NCBI RefSeq assembly: GCF_000186865.1
Contig: NW_008705561.1
Coordinates: forward strand, 883,621-947,620
Origin: Aureococcus anophagefferens
Lineage: Eukaryota; Sar; Pelagophyceae; Pelagomonadales; Pelagomonadaceae
Length of the DNA: 64,000 bases
Direction of reading: 5' to 3'
Below the pieces are notes generated by a model. The model was not told the DNA's origin. It was given only the letters and a program-made list of their open reading frames with translations, and ran no database searches. Positions 52,782 through 62,879 of this stretch are shown one piece after another (within the stretch, counting starts at the first letter, position 1; the number at the start of each line of letters is the position of its first letter). The translations under genes were made by a program, and so were the position numbers.

Positions 52782-55321
52782 TTACTCCAGCACGCCGCTG
52801 TCCGGGCCGAAGGAGTCGCTCGGCCCGCCCCGGGGCGCGGCGTCGCGCTCGAAGAGGCGCTCCATCTTGTAGCTGACGCTGAGGAAGAAGACGCCGAAGA
52901 GCAGCGGGCACCTTCGGATCGCGCCGTCGATGAACGTCTCGCGGTCGACGCCGTCGGTCGCCTCCGGCGCCGCGCGCGCGAGGAGCGACGCGGCGACGAC
53001 GGCGTCGACGTCCGCGCGGGGCCGGCCGCCGCGCGGCGACGTCTTGCCCTGCGACGGCGCCGGCGCCGCCGCGCGGCGCGCCGCGAGGTCCGCGTTGTGC
53101 GCCGCGATGGCCGCGGCGACGTGGTCCGGCGTGATCGCGGGCCGGCCCGCGCCGTCGAGCCGCGGCGGCGAGAGCGCGCGGTGGTAGGCGTCGAAGGCCA
53201 GGCCCGCGTGCTCGTAGGCCGGGCTCCCCGGGGGGAAGGTCTCGGCGTCGTCGGACACCATGGCCCGGCGCACGGCCGTCACGCAGCGCGCGAAGTCCTC
53301 CGCGGACACGGTGCCCGCGCGCGTGCGGTCGTAGATGGGGAAGAGCACGTCGGGCGTGAAGGGCATGTCGAGCGCGGCCATGACGCGCCCGAAGTCGACG
53401 ATGGAGAGATGCTCGCCGCCGTCGCCGGACACCGCGCGGAACAGGCGCCGGACGGACTCGATCTCCTCGTCGAACCTGTGTGAAAACCAAATCTTCAACC
53501 CGACTTCAATGTGCGCATATGCGACAGTTTGACACGACTCTNNNNNNNNNNNNNNNNNNNNNNNNNNNNNNNNNNNNNNNNNNNNNNNNNNAGAACTCGA
53601 CGAGAGCGATCGATCCGTCCAAAAATCAGCCGAATCGACTTCGATTTGACCGAGCTAGAGAATTCTCAAGTTTGGCCCCGACGTCCCAGCTCACTGGTTG
53701 ATTTGCACACAGCGTCGAACCACGCCGCGTCCGCGTCGACCCCTTCCAGGAGCGTCTCGACGGCGTCGCGGTCGCCGGCGCCGGCGTCGCTCGCGCCGCC
53801 CCGCGAGCTCCGCCGCGCGCCGACGCGGTCCGCCGCGAGGCACGACAGCCGCGCGCGCGCGCGGTCGAGCGACCGCCGCGGCGCGGGCGCCGCGTCCGGC
53901 GCCGGCCCGGGGCTCGCGGCGCCGCCGCGCGCCGGCGCCGCGGCGAGCCAGGCGTGCTCCAGGAGCGCACCGACGTCGGGCCGGTGCTTCGGGTTCCGCT
54001 CGAGCGTCTCGGCGACGAAGAGCTTCGCGGCCGTCGAGATGCCGACCCAGTCCTCGTTGTCGTACGCGACGCGGCACTGGGCCGTGCAGGCGAAGATCTC
54101 GCGCGCCGTCGCCTTGCGGTCGAGGCAGAAGGGCTCGCGCCCCGTGAGGAGCGCGTGCGCGACGACGCCGAGCGCGAAGACGTCGCACTTGGGGGTGGCG
54201 GCGCCGTCGGTGACGAGCTCGGGCGCCATGTAGCCCGGCGTGCCCCGGAGCACCCAGGGCCGGGGCTCGTCGCCCGTGTCCTCCACGGACGCCGCGAGCC
54301 CAAAGTCGACGATCTTTAGCGGCGCGCCGCGGGCCAGGGACGCGTAGAGGAGGTTCGCCGGCTTCACGTCGAGGTGGACGACGCCGGCGCCTGGGCAGCG
54401 CAAGAGTGATTCAACGTCGTTTCAACGTGAGTGTTCCGCGCGCGCGCGTTACGGAAAAAGCATCCACGCTTCGAGACCGTTCCGAGAGATGATCGCTCGT
54501 CCAAAAAGTCAGCCGAAACGAGTGGAAAATGGCCGAGATATGAGCCTTTGAAGTTGGGAATTTCGCTCTCTTGTGCTGCCCTGGCCGGCGCCGTGGAGCG
54601 CGCCGAGGCCCCCCAGGACCTGGCGCACGGCGCCCGCGCAGGCGGCCTCGGAGTAGGTGCCCCGCTCGACGATGCGGCTGTAGAGGTCGCCGCCGCTGCA
54701 GAGCTCGAGGACGAGGACGCACTTGGGACCTCCCGCGTCGCACTCGAAGGCCTCGAGGAGCCGCACGACGTGGGCCGTCGCGCACTCGCGGCCGACGCGG
54801 CGCATGAGCTCGAACTCGCGGCAGGCGACGCGCTTCTCCTTGGACGTGCGGAACGGCAGCGCCTTGCCCGCGCGCCGCGCGCCGTCCTCGCCCGCGACGA
54901 GGCGCACGACGCCCTGCGCGCCGCGGCCCAGCACCGCGCCGAAGCGGTAGCCGGACCCGACGCGCGCCGTCGCCGCGCAGGACGACACCGCGGCGACGAA
55001 GGCGTCGCGCGCCGCCGCCGCGGGGAAGCGCAGGTGCGCCGCGGCGTCGGCCGCGACGACGGCCGCGGCGAACCCTCCGCCGAAGAGCCGCCAGCCGTCC
55101 GCGCGCGCGGCGCAGGCCCCGCCGATGCGGAAGTCGCGGAGCACGCGGACGGCGCTCTCGGCGCCGGTCACGGGCGCCTCGACGCGCACGCGGCCCTGGC
55201 GCACGCGCACGACCGCCGGCAGCCACTCGCCGACGTAGGACTCGAGCAGGCCCGCCTCGCCCTGCCACCACTCGACGTCGTCCGGCGCAAAGTCCGCGAA
55301 GCGGTGGAAGCGAGCGGACAT
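52782..55321 (-). CDS. PH-like / Ser-Thr kinase / EF-hand-like protein (CDPK-type), carrying two introner elements
   Basis: Exons 55321-54592, 54390-53721 and 53475-52782 join in frame to 697 residues. Residues 20-115 look like a PH domain (GLLESYVGEWLPAVVRVRQG; LRFPAAAARDAFVAAV). The kinase follows: LGRGAQGVVRL, Lys153 in RRAGKALPF, catalytic loop VVHLDVKPANLL, DFGLAASVED, GTPGYMAPELV and DVFALGVVAHALLTGREPF. The usual HRD reads HLD. After it, FDEEIESVRRLFRAVSGDGG and YDRTRAGTVSAEDFARCVTA look like weak EF-hand pairs, so calcium control is possible but not proven. Unspliced, the catalytic loop is separated from the N-lobe; the two introners explain the break. Likely cytosolic or membrane-associated signalling kinase. 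Confidence 0.8.
53476..53712 (-). mobile_element. Introner element A2 in the kinase gene (contains an assembly gap)
   Basis: The element has A-type ends (CTGTGTGAAAACCAAATC; from the other side CTGTGTGCAAATCAACC) and the 8-bp duplication CGTCGAAC (53468-53475 and 53713-53720). On the gene strand the duplication reads GTTCGACG, so the intron begins with GT and ends with the element's CACACAG. Splicing restores GCG-TG|G-TTC-GAC-GAG. Its orientation relative to the host gene is opposite to A1. Fifty N bases (53542-53591) interrupt it, so the true length is unknown. Confidence 0.9.
53542..53591. other. Assembly gap (50 N)
   Basis: Exactly 50 N bases lie inside introner A2, probably a nominal gap at a repeat the assembler could not resolve. 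Confidence 0.98.
54391..54583 (-). mobile_element. Introner element B2 in the kinase gene
   Basis: A 193-bp element is flanked by GCCGGCGC (54383-54390 and 54584-54591). On the gene strand the duplication is GCGCCGGC, the element starts CAGGGCAGCACAAGAG and ends TTGCGCTGCCCAG. The 201-bp intron therefore has a GC donor from the target and an AG acceptor from the element; splicing gives LHGAGVVHLD. It is closely similar to B1 along its whole length and has the same orientation relative to transcription. Confidence 0.93.
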
Positions 55322-55576
55322 GGTGGTTGTCGTTGCAGGTCGCTAGCGTGGATTACGAGAGCGTGCGCCGCGCATTGCGCGCGCTCATTGCAATACTGCT
55401 CAGAGCTTCACAGCAACATGCTCTGGAATGCATGATCAACGTGGGCTAAATGTCACGCGCGCGCGCGCTCGTGCTTTGTCGCTGCTCTAGATCTGGAGAG
55501 TGCGGTGCAAAGGCTCCATGGGCGCGAAAGAAGCTTGGCCTCCCAGTCTATGATCTTCTTAATATTGCACTCAGAT

Positions 55577-57120
55577 TTATTTCCAGGCGCAAGGGCCTCC
55601 TGCGTTGTAAATGAACTTGGCCCAGTCCGGGCACGACTGAAGACCTGAGTCAACGAACGCGTCCCCCATATCAGACACCTGCGACGCGTCCCAGGCGTCG
55701 ATGTCCTGGCTGAAGGCGGAGGCGTTTTTGAACATACTGTTCATGTTGCCATTCTTCGACACGTCCCAGTCGCCGATGTCCTGATTGAAAGCAACGGCGT
55801 TAATAAACATCCAGCGCATGTCCGCCGCCTTTGCCACATCCCAGGCGCCAATGGGCTGATTGAAAGCGACGGCAGTGTTCAACATATCTTGTGTATAAAA
55901 CACCTTCGACACGTCCCAGTCGCCGATGGGTTGGTTGAAGGCGGCGGCGGGTCCAAACGTCCCGTATGTTCTCGTCACCTTCGACGTGTCCCAGTCGCTG
56001 ATGTCCGCGTTGAAGGCGGAGGCGCCTCGGAACAGGGAGTCGATGTCGGTCACCTTCGACACATCCCAACCTTTGATGTTCGCGTTGAAGGCGGACTTCA
56101 ACGCGTTGTTGAAGAACGTCGCGGACATACGCGTCACCGACGACACGTCCCAGTCGCCGATGGGTCTGTTGAAGGTGGGAGCGTCCCAGAACGTGCTGCT
56201 CATGGTTGTCACCTTGGACGTGTCCCAGTCGCCAATGTCCGCGTTGAAGGCGGCGGCGTCCTTGAACGTTCCGTAAAGGGTCGTCACCGACGACGTGTCC
56301 CAGCCTCCGATGGGCGCGTTAAAGGTGGAGGCTTCGTAGAACGCGCTGTCCATGGTCGTCACCTTGGACGTGTCCCAGTTGCCGATGTCCTGGTCGAAAG
56401 CGGCGGCGTCGCGGAACGCGTAGCGCAAGTTCGTCACCTTCGACGTGTCCCAGGCGCCGACGTCCTGGTTGAAGGTGGCCGCGTATCCGAAGGTTCGTGT
56501 CATGTCCGTCACCTTAGACGTGTCCCAATCGCCGATGTCCGCGTTGAACGTCTCGTCCGTGCTTGTACAGTCCGCCCAGTCAGCGCGCCCGTCCATCCAG
56601 CCCTGCCGCACGCAAAACTGTAGGGACATGTCCGTGACCTCCGACGTGTCCCATTCGCTGATGTGCGTGTATTTGGCCTCCGCGCTCGTCGAATTGTCGA
56701 GCCACTCGCCGACCGCGGTCCTGAGGTCGTCGTCCGTCGGAGAGTACGTCGCGTCGATGCCGTCGCACGTCGCGCTGGCCGGGCACTCGAGGCACTCGTT
56801 GTCGTCGACGTACTTGAGGTCGTCGCACTCCGTCGCGTTGGCGCCGTCGCACGTGAAGCCGGTCGGGCACTCGAGGCACTCGTTGTTGTCGACGTACTTG
56901 TTGACGTAGTCGCACACGGCGTCGACGCCGTCGCACGTGGCGTTGGCGGGGCACTCGAGGCAGACGTTGTTCTCGACGTACTTGTCGACGGCGCACTCCG
57001 TCGCGTTGGCGCCGTCGCACGTGAAGCCGGTCGGGCACTCGAGGCACTCGTTGTCGTCGACGTACTTGTCGACGGCGCAGGCCGTCGCGTTGGCGCCGTC
57101 GCACGTGAAGCAGGGAGCAC
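55577..57120 (-). CDS. BspA/DUF285-type repeat protein with Cys-rich N-terminus; no start codon found
   Basis: More than ten tandem units of about 33-36 residues follow the DUF285 pattern, for example FNADIGDWDTSKVTDMTRTF and FNQPIGDWDVSSVTRMSATF. These leucine-rich-repeat-like units form surface-exposed solenoids in bacteria and protists. Before them are at least four Cys-rich units (KYVDDNECLECPTGFTCDGA), as in GCC2/GCC3 or ephrin-receptor-like modules of secreted proteins. The frame stays open upstream to about 57210 but only through CGGTTACGG-rich repeats, with no ATG and no signal peptide. The 5' end is probably lost, or lies in an upstream exon beyond this region. It ends at CPDWAKFIYNAGGPCAWK. 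Confidence 0.75.
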
Positions 57121-57310
57121 TTCGGTTAGGGTTAGTAACCGAAAACCGTAAAAAACCGGCTTCGGTACGGTTACGGTCAGCCCCCCCGTCGACGCGGTGA
57201 CGGTTCCGGTACGGTTACGGTTTTTACACGGTTATTGGGGCTCTAGGACGGTTCCGGTTACGGTGAGATCCGGGGCCGTCCGGTTACGGTGCCGGTGACG
57301 ACGCCCGTCC
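57121..57310. repeat. Degenerate CGGTTACGG-type repeat region
   Basis: About 190 bp carry many copies of short motifs such as GGTTACGGT, GGTACGGTTACGG and GACGGTTCCGG, starting with GGTTAGGGTTAG. It lies between the truncated BspA-type gene and the transposase gene and might be the subterminal repeat (transposase-binding) region of the transposon. No matching block was seen on the other side of the transposase. Confidence 0.55.
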
Positions 57311-57521
57311 GAAAACCAGAGAAGAGTTGCCGTCCGTCGGCCACGGGGCCGCGAGGACGGCGTCGACGCTGCGTCCCCGTACGCTCTCGAAGCCTGTAGT
57401 GCGCACATTTATTACAAAAAAGTGCAATCATCATTTATATCTTCCGTAAAAACAGCTAACGAAAAACGCTGCCCGAGCTCGCCGGAGAACAAAAGACGAC
57501 TTCTACGTTTGAAATCAAATC

Positions 57522-60276
57522 ATGGTGAACACGCTCAAGGGCTTCCGCAAGTGGCGGTCGCTCAAGGGCAGCGACATGGCGGCGCTCATCGGCAAGCGCT
57601 CCTCCGTCATGGGCAAGTTCTGGGACGGCTGCTCCAAGGACGACGAGGACAAGCTCTACCCGTGCGTGATCAAGGAGTACGACGACCGGAAGAAGATCGC
57701 GCGCATCGCGGCGCTGCAGCAGATGGTGCGCGTCGAGATGATCGACGACGCGGCGGTCTACAACGAGGAGGAGGGCCTCTGGATCGCGCTCACGATGATG
57801 TCCGAGTACCACGCCGCGCACCTCGCGGCCAACCCGCCGGCTCCGGCGCCCGTCGAGGAGGACTCGCAGGCGACCGAGGACGAGCCCGAGGCCGGCGAGG
57901 AGGCCCCCGTGCCTCTGACCAAGGAGGAGGTCCGGCAGAAGAAGGCGCTCGCCGCGTCGCGCAAGGCGTCCGGCTTCCGCGTGTGCTTCACGGCGCCGCA
58001 GCTGGTCAAGTACGTCACGGAGAACAACGGCAAGTCGCTCCTCGCCGTCAACAAGTGGACCTGCCTCGACAACTTCACGGCCGGGGACCCGCCGTGCGGG
58101 CGGATGCTCATCGACGAGCGCGGCACGTCGACGGGGCGGCTCAGCGGCCACATCGAGAGGTGCCACCCGGAGCAGTACAAGATGATGCTCCGCTCCGGCG
58201 AGACCAAGGCCGGCGGCAAGACCATCGTGTCGGCCGACGGCTCCCTGATCACGCGCCTCAAGTTCGAGGACGCGTTCAACTACCACGTCGACTGGGTCTC
58301 CATGTGCTACACGGACGCGGTCCCGTTCCACCGGGCGAAGACGCCGGGGACGCGGCGCTTCGCGGCGTCGCTGCGGCCGGGCTACGTCCCGCCGACGCGC
58401 GACACTTCCATCAAGGTCCTCGCGGTGATGGACGAGCTCATGACGGAGGCCGCGGACGCGAAGATCAGCGCGCACGTCCGCGCCGTGGGCGGCGCCTGCG
58501 TGAGCTGGCAGCTCGACATGATGACGTCGTGCGGCGTCGCGTACGTGACGCTCAACCTGTCCTTCGTCGACGACGAGAAGAGCGGCTTCGTGCACAAGAA
58601 CGTGCAGCTCGCGTACGAGGAGTTTCCCGAGGGCCCCCACACGGGCAAGAACATCGCGACGTGGATCGCCAACACCCTCGCGCTCCACGGCATCGACATC
58701 GAGAACGTCGGCGCGCCGACGATCGACGGCGCGGCCAACGGCAAGCGCGCGATGAAGATCCTCAAGCTCGCCTTCCGCATCTGCGCGTTCCACCAGGGCA
58801 TGCGCTGCGTGCACTACGCGCTCCGGCCGCTCGCGTTGAAGGCCATGTTCAAGGTCTTCAAGAAGCTCGCCTTGTACACGACCAAGGAGTCCACCAAGTT
58901 CAACGAGGCCATGAAGGCGGCCCAGCGCGCGTGCGGCATCGTCTCGGAGCCCCAGCCGGCGCTCAACATGCTGAACCCGGCGGACACGCGCGCCGACGGC
59001 GCGGCGACCATGCTCGAGCGGGCCATCGAGATCGAGCCCGCCCTCCGCATGACCCTCAAGAAGACCCACGCGGACCTGCGCGGCGACGAGATCATCGACG
59101 GCGAGCTCGACGAGGCGGCGGTCGAGGAGACGGCGTCCATCGTGTCTTCCGACGACGAGGATTCGTCGTCTTCGGACGACGACGACGACGAGCGGCCGAA
59201 GCTGTCGAAGAAGAAGGCCATGGACGAGGCCAAGCTCATGAAGCGCACGCCGACGCCGGCGCAGTGGAACCTGGCGCGCCAGATGCTCCCGGTGTTGCTC
59301 AAGGTCAAGGAGTTCAACAAACTCGTCCAGTACAGCACGGTGCCGACGACGGACCGCACGCTGCCCATGGCGCGCCAGCTGCTGCGCTCCCTCGAGAAGA
59401 AGTCCTGGTCCGTGCACGTGGAAGAAGAACTCGGACGGCGTCTACTCGAAGACCTTCGTGCAGATCGAGTCCAAGGATCTGCTCCCGGAGGTCCGCGAGG
59501 CGATCTCGATCATGATCAGCCAGGTGAAGGAGCGCTTCTTCGCCCCGGGCATGGTCACGGACCGCGACATGATCGCGCTCCACATGAACCCGCTCGTCAA
59601 GGTCTCCGACGTGTTCGGCGGCGGCTCCGCCGGCGACGCCGCCTCCAAGGCGGCCACGCAGCTCTACTCCGCGTTGTACTTCGAGACGTCCGCGCGCATC
59701 GGCCGCCAGGCGGGCGAGAAGACGAAGCTCTCCGAGGTCGAGAGCAACCGCACGAAGCGCAGCAAAGGCGAGAAGTCGCTCCTGGACCAGGCCTTCGACG
59801 ATCTGGACGGCAGCAGCGACGACGACGCGTCCATGGACGTCGACGCCTGCGAGATGACGTGGCTCGACGAGCTCCGGTCGACGCCCAAGAAGGAGAGGAA
59901 GGACCGCTTCGAGTTCAAGGCCGGGCTCGACGGCGAGAAGCACTTCAGCGCGCTCCAGTTCTACAGCAAGCTCCGCATGCGCGCGCCGGTCCACGCGGCC
60001 ATGGCGCAGCAGATCTTCGCCGACGAGGCGACGGAGGCCGTGTCGGAGCGGTCGTTCTCGATCCACAGCCTCTACACGAGCAAGCTGCGCAAGGCGCTCC
60101 AGGGCAAGGTCATCGCGCCCATGCTGCGCTGCAAGGCCAACCACGACCTCTTCTTCGAGGAGATCAAGGCGAAGATCTACGAGCGCTACTTCCGCAAGTA
60201 CCGCAACAACGTCGACGCCTTCCCCGACTGCGTGCCCGGCTCCAAGGACGACGCCGACGACGACGTCGCCAACTGA
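57522..60276 (+). pseudogene. hAT-superfamily transposase with one frameshift
   Basis: ATG 57522 opens a frame (MVNTLKGFRKWRSLKGSDMA) that runs to about 59425; the continuation to the stop at 60276 is in another frame. The shift lies in GTGGAAGAAGAACTCGG, between SLEKKSWSVHVE and KKNSDGVYSKTFVQIESKD. Motifs: a BED-type finger (TCLDNFTAGDPPCGRMLIDE, STGRLSGHIERCHPEQ), a core with VGAPTIDGAANGKRAMKIL and RICAFHQGMRCVHYALRPLA, an acidic serine linker, and a C-terminal dimerisation segment (EAVSERSFSIHSLYTSKLRK). hAT transposases make 8-bp target duplications, the same length as the introners here. Apart from the one shift the frame is intact, so it is a recent copy or a sequencing error. Confidence 0.7.
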
Positions 60277-60548
60277 GCGCCCAGCTCGCGCTCCAGCCGA
60301 ACATTGATCGACGCGCGCGAACCCGCGGCCCGCATCTCACGGCCGCGCCGCGTCGAGACGGGCGTCGTGCCCGCCACGTCGCGCACCGGCGCCCCAAGCG
60401 CCGACGCCGGAGCTGAGTCTGGAGAAATCGCAGCGGGCAACGTCGGCCCTGGCAGTCGGCCCCCTGCTACGGTATGCTCCCCCGTCTGGACCTCGCGGCC
60501 TCCGAGTGCGCAGCGTCCCCGATCGAGAGCCAAGCTCCGCGGGCCGCG

Positions 60549-62789
60549 TCAGGAGCCAAGCTCCGCGCCAGGGACGTCTGGGCCCCTGCAACAGGGACGA
60601 ACCCGGCCCCTCAAAAGGAGCCCCCCCGGGGCCCGGTGCGGCTTTAGTGGGCCCCCCAGTGCCCGCGCCCGCCCAAGGCAGGCGCGTAGGCGGGGTGCGT
60701 CGCCTAATGCGCTAGAGAGAGATCGAATACACGCGCGCGTGGCCCGCGTTGGAGCCGGCGCCGTCGTTCCTGATACGCCCCGACGGCCAGCGCCGTGCCG
60801 TCCGCGCTCAGCGACACCGAGTAGCCCGACTGGTCGTGCGCGGCCTCGCCGTCGACGTCGTCGCCGCGCTGAACCCACGTTCTCGACGGAGTCCCACGCG
60901 AACACGCGCGCGTGGCCCGCGTAGGAGCCGGCGCCGTCGTTTCCGTACGCCCCGACGGCCAGCGTCGTGCCGTCCGCGCTCAGCGACACCGAGATGCCCG
61001 ACTCGTCGTACGCGGCCTCGCCGTCGATGTCGTCGCCGCGCTGCTTCCACGTCTCGTCGACGGGGTCCCACGCGAACACGCGCGCGTGGCCCGCGTAGGA
61101 GCCGGCGCCGTCCAGCGACACCGAGTAGCCCGACCGGTCGTCCGCGGCCTCGCCGTCGATGTCGTCGCCGCGCTGAACCCACGTCTCGTCGACGGGGTCC
61201 CACGCGAACACGCGCGCGTGGCCCGCGTTGGAGCCGGCGCCGTCGTTGTAGCGCGCCCCGACGGCCAGCGTCGTGCCGTCCGCGCTCAGCGACACCGAGT
61301 ATCCCGACCAGTCGTCCGCGGCCTCGCCGTCGATGTCGTCGCCGCGCTGAACCCACACCGCGGGCGTCGGAGAGACCGACGGCGCGGGCGTCGGGCTGGT
61401 CGTGGGGGCGGCCGTCGGGCTGGTCGTGGGAGCCGAGGTCGGCGCGCCCGTGGGGGCGGCCGTCGGGCTGGTCGTGGGAGCCGAGGTCGGCGCGCCCGTG
61501 GGGGCGGCCGTCGGGCTGGTCGTGGGGGCGGCCGTCGGGCTGGTCGTGGGAGCCGAGGTCGGCGCGCCCGTGGGGGCGGCCGTCGGGCTGGTCGTGGGAG
61601 CCGAGGTCGGCGCGCCCGTGGGGGCGGCCGTCGGGCTGGTCGTGGGAGCCGAGGTCGGCAGGCCCGTGGGCGCGGCCGACGGGCTGGTCGTGGGAGCCGA
61701 GGTCGGCAGGCCCGTGGGCGCGGCCGACGGGTCGGCCGTGGGCAGGTCTGTGGGCAGGTCCGTGGGCAGGCCCGTGGGCAGGCCCGTGGGCAGGCCCGTG
61801 GGCGCGGCCGTCGGGTCCGCCGTCGGGTCGCCCGTCGGCGCGGCCGACGGGTCGGCCGTCGGCACGGCCGTGGGCCCGGCCGACGGGTCGGCTGTGGGCC
61901 TGGCCGTGGGCAGGTCCGTGGGCAGGTCCGTGGGCAGGTCCGTGGGCAGGTCCGTGGGCAGGTCTGTGGGGACGGGCAAGACGAGGGCCGTGGGCTTGGC
62001 CGTGGGCAGATCCGTGGGCAGGTCCGTGGGCAGGTCCGTGGGCTTGGCCGTGGGCTCGGCCGTGAGCTCCATCTCGAAGGAGGCGTCGCCGTCGGTGACG
62101 GCTCCGGCGTCGGCGACGGAGCGCTTCTTCCGGCACTGCTTGTCCTTCCACTCGCAGCCCTTCTTGCTGGTCCTGCGCGACGGCTTGCAGTCCCGCTTCG
62201 CGTCGATCTCCTTGCACTTGACCTTGCGGCACTTCGTCTTCTTGTAGCTCCACTTGCAGAAGTTGTGGTACTTGGACTTGTGGCACTTCTTCTTGGAGGC
62301 GAGCGACGCGCACGCCTTGCGCTTGCCCTTGCACTTCTTCTTGTGGTGGATCCAGGAGCACGTGTCCTTGTTCGCGGCGTTCTTGCACTCCTTGCGCTTC
62401 TTGATGGCGGCGCAGAACTTCCGCGCCGCGAGGTTGCGGTGGTACTTGGACGACTTGCGGCCGAGCTTGGAGTGCTCGCCCGCGACGATGCCGTCGCGCT
62501 TGGAGTGCTCGCCCGCGACGATGCCGTCGAGCTTGGAGTGCTCGCCCGCGACGATGCGGTCGAGCGTGGAGGACTCGCGCTCGAGCTTGGACAGCTCGGT
62601 CGCGAAGAAAGCGTGAACAACCGACGAGACCATCGGCGGCAGGTCCTTGACCAATGCCGATTCCTCGACCAGGCCGGCCTTGCTTGCCGCGGGCTCCGCG
62701 GTCGGCTTCTTGTCCAGCTTGACGCCCCCCGCCGCCGTGGCGAAGGTGAAGGCGCAGGAAAGTACGGTCGCGCGGATGATGACGTGCAT
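60549..62789 (-). CDS. Secreted Cys-rich, Pro-Thr-repeat protein with FG-GAP-like repeats; decayed C-terminus
   Basis: ATG 62789 opens 746 residues. A signal peptide ([20 protein letters not shown]) is followed by a 12-residue repeat ([11 protein letters not shown]), a Lys/Cys-rich module of about 100 residues ([39 protein letters not shown]), then about 230 residues of [10 protein letters not shown] and [14 protein letters not shown] repeats, a mucin-like stalk. Next come beta-propeller units of the integrin FG-GAP type: [59 protein letters not shown]. The second unit lacks the [11 protein letters not shown] strand. The last is frameshifted at VEN (2 bp missing) and again 90 bp on, so the frame ends in noise. 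Likely a cell-surface or matrix protein. Confidence 0.7.
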   Translation of the reverse strand: MHVIIRATVLSCAFTFATAAGGVKLDKKPTAEPAASKAGLVEESALVKDLPPMVSSVVHAFFATELSKLERESSTLDRIVAGEHSKLDGIVAGEHSKRDGIVAGEHSKLGRKSSKYHRNLAARKFCAAIKKRKECKNAANKDTCSWIHHKKKCKGKRKACASLASKKKCHKSKYHNFCKWSYKKTKCRKVKCKEIDAKRDCKPSRRTSKKGCEWKDKQCRKKRSVADAGAVTDGDASFEMELTAEPTAKPTDLPTDLPTDLPTAKPTALVLPVPTDLPTDLPTDLPTDLPTDLPTARPTADPSAGPTAVPTADPSAAPTGDPTADPTAAPTGLPTGLPTGLPTDLPTDLPTADPSAAPTGLPTSAPTTSPSAAPTGLPTSAPTTSPTAAPTGAPTSAPTTSPTAAPTGAPTSAPTTSPTAAPTTSPTAAPTGAPTSAPTTSPTAAPTGAPTSAPTTSPTAAPTTSPTPAPSVSPTPAVWVQRGDDIDGEAADDWSGYSVSLSADGTTLAVGARYNDGAGSNAGHARVFAWDPVDETWVQRGDDIDGEAADDRSGYSVSLDGAGSYAGHARVFAWDPVDETWKQRGDDIDGEAAYDESGISVSLSADGTTLAVGAYGNDGAGSYAGHARVFAWDSVENVGSARRRRRRRGRARPVGLLGVAERGRHGAGRRGVSGTTAPAPTRATRACIRSLSSALGDAPRLRACLGRARALGGPLKPHRAPGGLLLRGRVRPCCRGPDVPGAELGS

Positions 62790-62879
62790 GGTCGAGATTG
62801 CGGGTGCCTGCGGGGGAATCGACGCGGTTCCGCGGCGACGATCGACGGACGAGGCGCGCGAATCAGGGGTTGAAGACCA

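Noticed and set aside
57120..57140. Internal telomere (GGTTAGGGTTAG)
   Set aside because: Only two units occur and they merge into CGGTTACGG motifs; too short to call a telomere.
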